From Xanthobacteraceae bacterium (lineage in GTDB: Bacteria; Pseudomonadota; Alphaproteobacteria; Rhizobiales; Xanthobacteraceae): 39,376 nucleotides of DNA. Positions 32,685-39,376 of the stretch are shown piece by piece. Every line of letters starts with the position of its first letter. The stretch's first letter is position 1. The translations under genes and the position numbers were made by a program. The stretch lies in NCBI GenBank assembly GCA_019752575.1, contig JAIELW010000027.1:1-39376 (forward strand), given 5' to 3'. The notes beneath the pieces were generated by a model. It made no database searches. It saw only the letters and a list, made by a program, of their open reading frames with translations, and was not told where the DNA came from.

Positions 32685-33410
32685 ATGCTCGCCGTCAATC
32701 GCCGCACCCTGATGATGGGTGCCGCCGCCGTCACCGCCTATGCCACCGTGAAAAGCGATTATGTGTTCGCACAGGCAATGGAAGGGCCGTTCAAGCAGGT
32801 GCCGCTGCCTTACGCGTCGGACAAGAACGAGCCGCATATCGACAAGATGACCATGGAGATTCACCACGGCCGCCATCACGTCGCCTTCATCAACAACCTG
32901 AACAACGCGGCGAAGGACAACGCCGATGTGTTCAAGCGCCCGATCCAGGAGCTGATCGCGAATATTTCGAGCCTGCCGGAAAATCTGCGCGGCGTCGTTC
33001 GCAATTCGGGCGGCGGCCACGCCAACCACACCATGTTCTGGCAGGTGATGGGCGGCTCGGGCGGCGCGCCGACCGGCGAGATCGCCAAGGCAATCAACGA
33101 AGCGTTCGGCGAGTTCGGCAAGCTGCAGGAGACTTTCAACGCGCGCGGCACCGCGGTGTTCGGCTCTGGCTGGGCGTTCGTCGTTTCCGATAAGGCGGGC
33201 AAGCTTTCGCTGGTGACGACGCCGAACCAGGACAGCCCGATCATGAACGGCCAGATGCCGATCTTCGGCAACGACGTTTGGGAGCACGCATATTACCTAA
33301 AGTATCAGAATCGCCGCGCCGACTACATGAAGTCGTGGTGGAACGTCGTGAACTGGGACGTGATCAACCAGCGCTACGCCGACGCCAAGAGCGGCAAGTT
33401 CACGGTCTGA
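32685..33410 (+). CDS. Fe/Mn superoxide dismutase with twin-arginine signal
   Basis: The start is ATG at 32685, 5 bp after a GGGAGG ribosome site; the frame is open further upstream but is not coding. The 241-residue protein has an N-terminal NRRTLMMGAAAVTAY segment, a twin-arginine (Tat) signal, likely cleaved after FAQA. The enzyme core has the first metal histidine in MTMEIHHGRHHVAFINNL, the second in GHANHTMFWQVM, and the Asp/His pair in GNDVWEHAYYLKYQNRRADY. Met or Fe as metal cannot be decided from these motifs alone. Export of a folded metalloenzyme to the periplasm would protect against external superoxide. It seems to be a single-gene unit. Confidence 0.93.
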   Translation: MLAVNRRTLMMGAAAVTAYATVKSDYVFAQAMEGPFKQVPLPYASDKNEPHIDKMTMEIHHGRHHVAFINNLNNAAKDNADVFKRPIQELIANISSLPENLRGVVRNSGGGHANHTMFWQVMGGSGGAPTGEIAKAINEAFGEFGKLQETFNARGTAVFGSGWAFVVSDKAGKLSLVTTPNQDSPIMNGQMPIFGNDVWEHAYYLKYQNRRADYMKSWWNVVNWDVINQRYADAKSGKFTV

Positions 33411-33468
33411 ATTTCCGCAAAGCGGATCGGAGAAGGCGCGGTTTCGGCCGCGCCTTTACCTTTCGAAT

Positions 33469-33853
33469 GTCATTCCGGGGCGCCGACCGAAGGGAGGCGA
33501 AGCCGGAATCCAGAGCGGCCTATCGCATTATCTCATATAAGTCGCGCCACTCGGCGTTTTCTCTTTCGATCAGAGCTACTTTCCATTCGCGGCGCCACTT
33601 CTTGATTTCTTTCTCTCGCTCGATTGCTGCCGGTGCGTTGTCGTGCGTTTCGAACCAAACTAATTGCTTTATTTTGTATCGCGACGAAAATCCCGGTACT
33701 TCACCAAATTTATGTTCCGAGGTTCTGCGAACGAGATCGCGCGTAACGCCGAGATAAAGCGTCCATTGCGTTTACTGCCGAACAAATAGACGAAGTGCAT
33801 TTCTTATTATAACTGGATTCCGGGTTCGGCGCTTCGCGCCGCCCCGGAATGAC
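33469..33853. repeat. Palindromic repeat element interrupted by a GIY-YIG gene
   Basis: The left half (33469-33518) begins TGTCATTCCGGGG and ends GCCGGAATCCAGAG. The right half (33812-33853) begins CTGGATTCCGGG and ends CCCCGGAATGAC. These are the same outer and inner arms as the intact copies at 28924-29035 and 36464-36565. In place of the usual 20-30-nt centre lies a 281-bp frameshifted GIY-YIG gene. The gene therefore sits exactly at the centre of symmetry. Confidence 0.85.
33520..33800 (-). pseudogene. Frameshifted GIY-YIG (URI-type) nuclease gene
   Basis: Reading the minus strand from ATG at 33800 gives MHFVYLFGSKRNG, then the frame fails. One base to the side it resumes as LYLGVTRDLVRRTSEHKFG and runs without a stop to KKWRREWKVALIE and DLYEIMR, ending TAG at 33520. 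The two parts join if one base is restored near 33761-33766 (AATGGACGC to AATGGNACGC), giving a normal URI-type protein of about 93 residues with the VYL (GIY-equivalent), YLGV (YIG-equivalent), catalytic Arg and Glu positions all present. A true mutation or an assembly error at this point would both explain it. Confidence 0.85.
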
Positions 33854-33869
33854 GGGGAGAGGAAGTCGT

Positions 33870-34787
33870 ATGCGCGTCGCGGTGATGGCAGCGGGGGCCT
33901 TGGGCTCCTATTTCGGCGGAAGGCTCGCCGAAGCGGGGCACGAGGTTCATTTCATCGCGCGCGGCACGCATAGGCAGGCGATCGAGCGCAGCGGTTTGAA
34001 GGTCAAAAGCGCGCTCGGCGACATGCACATCAAAAAGCCGAATGTGACCGACGATCCGAAACGGGTCGGCGCGGTCGATCTCGTTTTCTTCGCGGTGAAG
34101 CTCTGGGACACCGAGCAAGCGGGCGAACTTTCGAAGCCATTCATCGGCAAAGATACGCGCGTGCTCACGATGCAGAACGGCATCGACTCGGTCGACCGGC
34201 TGAAGCCGATCCTCGGCGACATCGTCGCCTTCACACCGACGCGAATTTCCGCGGTGATCACCGCGCCGGGCGAAATCACGCAGCACGGAACGTTCGCGAA
34301 TTTTCGCTGCGGGTTTCTGGATGGGCGCGAGGATGCGCGGTTGCAGTCGCTTTGCGATGAAATGCGTCTGGCGAAAGTCGAAGCCAGCTTCTCTAAAACG
34401 GTGCGCGAAGATTTGTGGGAAAAATTCGTATTTCTCATCGCGATGTCCGGCGCGACCGCGAGCACACGCTCGCCGATCGGGCCGATTCTCGCCGACCCGG
34501 ATACGGCTGCGTTGTTCGTGTCCTTGATGAAAGAGACCGAGGCGGTAGGAATCAAGGAAGGCGTTTCGCTCGAAGGGCAAGCAGACAAATTGCTCGCGCG
34601 CGCGAAAGGCGCGTTGCCGACGATCAAGGCGTCGATGTGCGAGGATGTCGAGCGCGGCAACCGGCTGGAGCTCGACTGGCTACAGGGCAAGGTGGTCGAA
34701 CTCGGCAAGAAGCACGGAATACCAACGCCGGCGAATGAATATGTTTATAAAACGCTGAAGCTGTTGCGGAACGGCAGGCCCGTATAG
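33870..34787 (+). CDS. panE: 2-dehydropantoate 2-reductase (ketopantoate reductase)
   Basis: This 305-residue protein starts MRVAVMAAGALGSYFGGRLAEAGHEV, a Rossmann NADPH site with AAGALG for the usual GAGAIG, preceded by a GGAGAGGAAG ribosome site. The NGIDS region (LTMQNGIDSVDRL), the catalytic-lysine region and the DLWEKFVFLIAMSG segment follow in the PanE order, and a C-terminal KASMCEDVERGNRLELDWLQGKVVELG ends it with the conserved substrate-binding Glu/Asn. It reduces ketopantoate to pantoate in pantothenate synthesis, but paralogues with other substrates exist. The flavin amine oxidase gene follows 33 bp downstream and may share its transcript. The 5' region lies within the repeat half at 33812-33853. 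Confidence 0.9.
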   Translation: MRVAVMAAGALGSYFGGRLAEAGHEVHFIARGTHRQAIERSGLKVKSALGDMHIKKPNVTDDPKRVGAVDLVFFAVKLWDTEQAGELSKPFIGKDTRVLTMQNGIDSVDRLKPILGDIVAFTPTRISAVITAPGEITQHGTFANFRCGFLDGREDARLQSLCDEMRLAKVEASFSKTVREDLWEKFVFLIAMSGATASTRSPIGPILADPDTAALFVSLMKETEAVGIKEGVSLEGQADKLLARAKGALPTIKASMCEDVERGNRLELDWLQGKVVELGKKHGIPTPANEYVYKTLKLLRNGRPV

Positions 34788-34820
34788 GCTCGGCTCAAGG
34801 AAATTGCTCAAGGATTTTCG

Positions 34821-36461
34821 ATGCCGGCAATCATGTTCAAGGCGCCAGCGGACTATACGCAGGACGAGTACTCGCGACTCTTAAGCAACTGGGAAAGCGA
34901 GAGTCCCAAATCGCAGGATCGGAAGGACATCGCCGTCGTTGGCGCCGGCATGTCTGGACTTCTTTGTGCGTGGCTGCTGCAGCGCGCGGGACATCGCGTC
35001 CGCATTTACGAGGCGAACAATATTCCCGGCGGTCGCGTGAAAACCTTGCGCGACGGATTCACGAGCGGGCTTTATGCGGAAGCCGGGGCGATGCGCATAC
35101 CCACGAAACACAAACTGACGCTCGATCTCGTGAAGCATTTCGGGCTTTCGACCTGGAATTTCAAAAATTTCTGCGACCAGACATTCCTGCATTTCAGCAA
35201 CAAGAAAACGCCGCGCACCAAGATCAAGACCGAGAAGCTGGGTCCGCTCGGTATGTTCGGTTTGGCGCGAAGCGATCCGGCTTATGAACGGGCCGCCGAC
35301 CAGATTTTTCTCCTCTGCCTAAATAACTTTATCAAGAGGAAGTGCGATCTTCCGGACAGTTTTACGGTCGACGAGATCAAGGAGAACTCTTCCTCGCCTG
35401 ACGATCTGAAGAAGTATCATCAGGTGAGAGCGGCGCTCGACGTATTCTCGCTGCGCGAGTTTCTCAAAGACGAAGCCTATCTGACGCGCGAGAAGAAGCC
35501 GGAGACGAAGCTCTCGGCGGCGGCGCAGGATTTCGTTGTTCTGATAGAAAATCTGGAGAGCCTGCTTTCGACCTCCATGACGGCGGTGCTCGACGATCTT
35601 CTGGCGCTCGGCAGCAGCGAATACAAACAGATCGCAGGCGGCATGGATTTGCTGCCGCGGCGGCTCGCGGAAGAAGTATCAAGTATCACCGAATACAATC
35701 AGCGCGTCGTTGCGGTCGATACCAACGAAAAGCTGCGCAGCGACAGGGTCTATGTCGAACTTGAGAACAGGGCGACAGGCAACAGGTCGGTCCGCAAGTT
35801 CGACCTGATCGTCTACGCAATTCCCTTCACCGGGCTGCGGCATATCAAGACCAACGGTTTCACGGATTTTGCGAAGAACCGCGCGATCCGCCAGTTGCAC
35901 TATGACAATGCCTGCAAGGTCATTCTCGAATTTTCGGAGCCGTTCTGGGGCGAGGAGAAAATCACCGGCGGCTCGACGATCACAGATTTTCCGATCCGCC
36001 GCATCGTTTATCCGATCAAGGAGCAGTACGAGGGCAAGCAGGGCCGCTGCGTGCTGCTCGCGAGCTATACCTGGGGCGCGGACAGTTTGCGCTGGAGCGC
36101 GCTCAAACCTCATGATCGTATCCGTCATGCGCTGAGCGATGTCGCGCAGGTGCATGGCACGACCTACGAGGAGCTTGCGCCGAAGTGCACCGGCGGCATG
36201 TCGCACACCTGGGATCAGGACGAATTCGCGAGCGGCGCGTTTGCGCTGTTCGAGCCGTATCAACTGGGTGATCTTTTTCAGGATGTGTGGCGGCCGTCGG
36301 GCCTGTCGCATTATTGCGGCGAGCACACTTCGCTGAAACACGGCTGGATCGAAGGGGCGGTGGAGTCTGCCATTCGCTGTGCGTTCGAGATTTGCGGCCG
36401 GATCGCGAACGATCCTGCGCTAACGGAAAAACACGAGATTTCGAAGGGGCCGCAGTTCTAG
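34821..36461 (+). CDS. Flavin monoamine oxidase / L-amino-acid-oxidase-like protein
   Basis: This 546-residue protein has the FAD fold DIAVVGAGMSGLLCAWLLQRAGHRVRIYEA at residues 36-65 and GGRVKTLRDGF (the GGR motif) after it. AEAGAMRIP fixes the substrate-gate arginine of the L-amino-acid oxidase type. The flavin-binding C-terminal motif is LSHYCGEHTSLKHGWIEGAVESAIRCAF. Length and domain order fit L-amino acid oxidase or related amine oxidases; the substrate is not readable. It follows panE by 33 bp. A charged, partly helical insert at about residues 130-250 has no recognised motif and may cap the active site. Confidence 0.8.
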   Translation: MPAIMFKAPADYTQDEYSRLLSNWESESPKSQDRKDIAVVGAGMSGLLCAWLLQRAGHRVRIYEANNIPGGRVKTLRDGFTSGLYAEAGAMRIPTKHKLTLDLVKHFGLSTWNFKNFCDQTFLHFSNKKTPRTKIKTEKLGPLGMFGLARSDPAYERAADQIFLLCLNNFIKRKCDLPDSFTVDEIKENSSSPDDLKKYHQVRAALDVFSLREFLKDEAYLTREKKPETKLSAAAQDFVVLIENLESLLSTSMTAVLDDLLALGSSEYKQIAGGMDLLPRRLAEEVSSITEYNQRVVAVDTNEKLRSDRVYVELENRATGNRSVRKFDLIVYAIPFTGLRHIKTNGFTDFAKNRAIRQLHYDNACKVILEFSEPFWGEEKITGGSTITDFPIRRIVYPIKEQYEGKQGRCVLLASYTWGADSLRWSALKPHDRIRHALSDVAQVHGTTYEELAPKCTGGMSHTWDQDEFASGAFALFEPYQLGDLFQDVWRPSGLSHYCGEHTSLKHGWIEGAVESAIRCAFEICGRIANDPALTEKHEISKGPQF

Positions 36462-36463
36462 TT

Positions 36464-36565
36464 TGTCATTCCGGGGCGCGCCGAAGGCGCGAACCCGGAA
36501 TCCAGAGCCGCTTGCGCAAGCAGCCCTGGATTCCGGATCGCCGCTGCGCGACGTCCGGAATGACA
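36464..36565. repeat. Palindromic repeat element (TGTCATTCCGG family) after the amine oxidase gene
   Basis: The element starts TGTCATTCCGGGG and ends TCCGGAATGACA. Its inner arms CCGGAATCCAG and CTGGATTCCGG flank a short centre that is itself a hairpin (GCTTGCGCAAGC). It begins 2 bp after the stop at 36461 and lies just upstream of the groEL-side terminator. Confidence 0.9.
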
Positions 36566-36575
36566 GAATAACAAA

Positions 36576-36601
36576 AAAGCCCGCTCTTTCGAGCGGGCTT
36601 T
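36576..36601. terminator. Bidirectional intrinsic terminator between the amine oxidase gene and groEL
   Basis: AAAGCCCGCTC pairs perfectly with GAGCGGGCTTT over 11 bp around a TTTC loop. T-rich sequence follows on the plus strand, and TTTTTTGTT on the minus strand. It would end groESL from the right and the amine oxidase transcript from the left. Confidence 0.92.
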
Positions 36602-36627
36602 CTCATTTCGTATTCGGTAGGACAGAC

Positions 36628-38274
<1,647 letters not shown>

Positions 38275-38299
38275 CTACTCCTGATCCTGACGCGGACGC

Positions 38300-38614
38300 T
38301 TACGCGGCCTTCTTCTTCGAGGCGGTCTTTTCGATCACGCCAAGAACGTCGGACTCTTTCATGATGATGAGATCTTCGCCGTCGATCTTCACTTCGGTGC
38401 CGGACCACTTGCCGAACAGGATGTGGTCGCCAACCTTGAGATCGATCGGAATGAGTTTGCCGGCTTCGTCGCGGCCGCCGGGGCCGACGGCGATCACTTC
38501 GCCTTCGGCCGGCTTTTCCTTCGCGGTATCCGGAATAATGATGCCCGACTTCGTGCGCTCGTCGGCCTCGATGCGGCGGACGACGACACGGTCATGCAAC
38601 GGACGAAATTTCAT
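38300..38614 (-). CDS. groES: Co-chaperonin GroES (10 kDa)
   Basis: This 104-residue protein starts [20 protein letters not shown] after GGAGGAC and contains the mobile-loop [20 protein letters not shown] and the barrel strand [21 protein letters not shown]. It forms the seven-membered lid on GroEL. The frame is open to 38743 but the conserved start is at 38614, so the upstream part is leader. The leader of about 70 nt separates it from the heat-shock promoter at 38691-38720. Confidence 0.98.
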   Translation of the reverse strand: MKFRPLHDRVVVRRIEADERTKSGIIIPDTAKEKPAEGEVIAVGPGGRDEAGKLIPIDLKVGDHILFGKWSGTEVKIDGEDLIIMKESDVLGVIEKTASKKKAA

Positions 38615-38690
38615 AAGCAGTCCTCCAAGACCTTGATTTTGGTAGCGAATTGGAACGTTCGGCGTGCCGGTACGACCCCGCCTGCACGCC

Positions 38691-38720
38691 AGATGGGGCG
38701 GGGTTTTCCGACCTTCAAGG
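38691..38720 (-). promoter_or_regulatory. groES: Heat-shock (RpoH/sigma-32-type) promoter of groESL
   Basis: On the minus strand CCTTGAA (38714-38720) is followed after 15 bp by CCCCATCT (38691-38698). This matches the sigma-32 consensus CTTGAA-N13/17-CCCCATNT at nearly every position. The start of transcription would be near 38683. Confidence 0.85.
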
Positions 38721-38736
38721 CAAGGAGTCAACTTTT

Positions 38737-38763
38737 TTGGCACTAGGCGAGTTTGAGTGCCAG
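38737..38763 (-). promoter_or_regulatory. CIRCE element (HrcA operator)
   Basis: TTGGCACTA (38737-38745), a 9-bp spacer and GAGTGCCAG (38755-38763) match the CIRCE pattern TTAGCACTC-N9-GAGTGCTAA with small departures, and seven arm bases pair perfectly. It is the binding site of the repressor HrcA. It lies 17 bp upstream of the sigma-32 -35 box, further upstream than the usual overlap with the start site. Confidence 0.78.
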
Positions 38764-38898
38764 ACTCGCCAGGGTTGTTAGCCGCCTCGGAGGCTCGCTG
38801 CTAGTGCCCTGATTCTAAACAGATTTTTCACTATTCAGGCTTGTAATTACCTGAGGGCAGGCGAACCATTCGACGTCCATCCGAATTAAGGATGTCCG

Positions 38899-39174
38899 AT
38901 GAATCGTGTCTCCGAAGACTTCCGGCGCCAGCTCGACGGGTACGGGCTCACGACCGCCCAGATCCTCTACCGGCTGCCTGATCACCCGCGTCTCCTGCAG
39001 ACCTTCGTCTGGCAGGAATACGACCTGTTCCCGAAATTCCCGACGCTGTCGCGCTTCCTCTCTTTCTGGTCGCGCGAGCTGGTTGGCCCGCTCCACTCGG
39101 TCACGGTGGTGCATGCGCGGCTGATCAAGCCGTCGGAGTTTCGAGCGGTGAACGGGGAGTATTTGTTGAATTGA
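38899..39174 (+). CDS. usg: Usg family protein
   Basis: This 91-residue protein matches the small Usg family: DFRRQLDGYGLTTAQILYRLPDHPRLLQTFVWQEYD in the first half, LSFWSRELVGPLHSVTVVHARLIKPSEFRAV in the second. The name comes from an early link to a gene upstream of trpF, and the exact biochemical role is not known. The start follows AAGGATG. It is a single gene between the groESL promoter region and the terminal repeats. Confidence 0.9.
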   Translation: MNRVSEDFRRQLDGYGLTTAQILYRLPDHPRLLQTFVWQEYDLFPKFPTLSRFLSFWSRELVGPLHSVTVVHARLIKPSEFRAVNGEYLLN

Positions 39175-39179
39175 TGTTT

Positions 39180-39286
39180 GTCGTCCCGGCCAAGCGAGGC
39201 GAAGCCGAGCGCGAGCCGGGACCCATAACCACCTGCTTCCAATTTTTGGCACTGGGGTTATGGGTCCCCGCCTTCGCGGGGACGAC
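39180..39286. repeat. Palindromic repeat element of a second sequence family
   Basis: Outer arms GTCGTCCC and GGGACGAC, and inner arms GGGACCCATAACC (39218-39230) and GGTTATGGGTCCC (39256-39268), give the same two-hairpin plan as the TGTCATTCCGG elements but with different sequence. The right hairpin tip is CGCCTTCGCG. It lies between usg and the terminal repeat. Confidence 0.88.
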
Positions 39287-39294
39287 ATCGTAGA

Positions 39295-39376
39295 GAATCT
39301 CAAACAGCCTCCATCGTTCTCGCGCGCCGAAGGCGCCGAGGTTTGCCAAGGACGCCCCCGGAATTCCGAGGGCGCG
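39295..39376. repeat. Right copy of the 82-bp inverted end repeat
   Basis: This is the reverse complement of 7-88 with one mismatch. It directly follows the second-family palindromic element, whereas the left copy is followed by unrelated sequence and then a first-family element. Confidence 0.85.

Overview
The window reads as one complete 39.4-kb contig from an alphaproteobacterium of the Hyphomicrobiales (Rhizobiales), most likely near Bradyrhizobiaceae/Xanthobacteraceae. I infer this from the high GC content, the purC-purS-purQ-purL-bolA-grxD order, the DUF1476/zeta ATPase inhibitor, the usg gene, and many short palindromic repeats of a kind common in that group. No rRNA, tRNA, CRISPR array or complete insertion sequence is visible. 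The two ends carry the same 82-bp sequence in inverted orientation, so the contig probably stops at copies of a dispersed repeat.

Layout. (1) 0.4-8.4 kb is a mostly leftward housekeeping block: rpe, purB, purC, purS, purQ, purL, bolA and grxD. A GIY-YIG nuclease gene is wedged between purS and purQ, and the zeta inhibitor gene faces the other way. (2) 8.4-12.6 kb holds a BASS-type transporter, a DadA-like FAD oxidoreductase, a P1-family peptidase and ccdA. (3) 12.7-17.8 kb is a leftward branched-chain amino acid ABC cluster, livH-M-G-F plus a binding protein. (4) At 18.0 kb is a tiny Gln/Gly/Asn-only protein behind an EcfG-like promoter, followed by an AraC-family regulator. (5) 19.2-20.7 kb is a two-gene RiPP cassette: a secreted-type precursor with five W-x-N motifs at its C-terminus, and a radical SAM/SPASM maturase. 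(6) 20.9-23.6 kb is a protocatechuate-branch cluster, pcaB-D-C, with two long hairpins between pcaD and pcaC. (7) 23.7-26.5 kb holds an orphan bcsS-like gene, an MFS transporter and a frameshifted secreted protein. (8) 26.5-30.2 kb is a TetR-controlled HlyD/ABC export operon with a 22-bp palindromic operator. (9) 30.6-34.8 kb holds a poly-gamma-glutamate hydrolase family gene, DUF72 and DUF488 genes, a Tat-signal superoxide dismutase, a frameshifted GIY-YIG gene sitting inside a palindromic repeat, and panE. (10) 34.8-39.2 kb holds an L-amino-acid-oxidase-like flavoprotein, groEL/groES with a sigma-32-like promoter and a CIRCE element, and usg.

The most unusual system is the RiPP cassette. 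The promoter, precursor, U-tailed hairpin and maturase follow each other on one strand, which suggests one transcript making more precursor than enzyme. The W-x-N spacing (W63, W68, W72, W75, W78, each with Asn two residues on) is what a three-residue-cyclophane-forming enzyme of the GrrM/XyeB/FxsB type would be expected to use. The second theme is the palindromic elements. Several unrelated-looking repeats share the plan outer arm, hairpin, inner arm, spacer, inner arm, hairpin, outer arm. In one copy the spacer position is occupied by a GIY-YIG nuclease gene, which suggests a possible mobilisation link.
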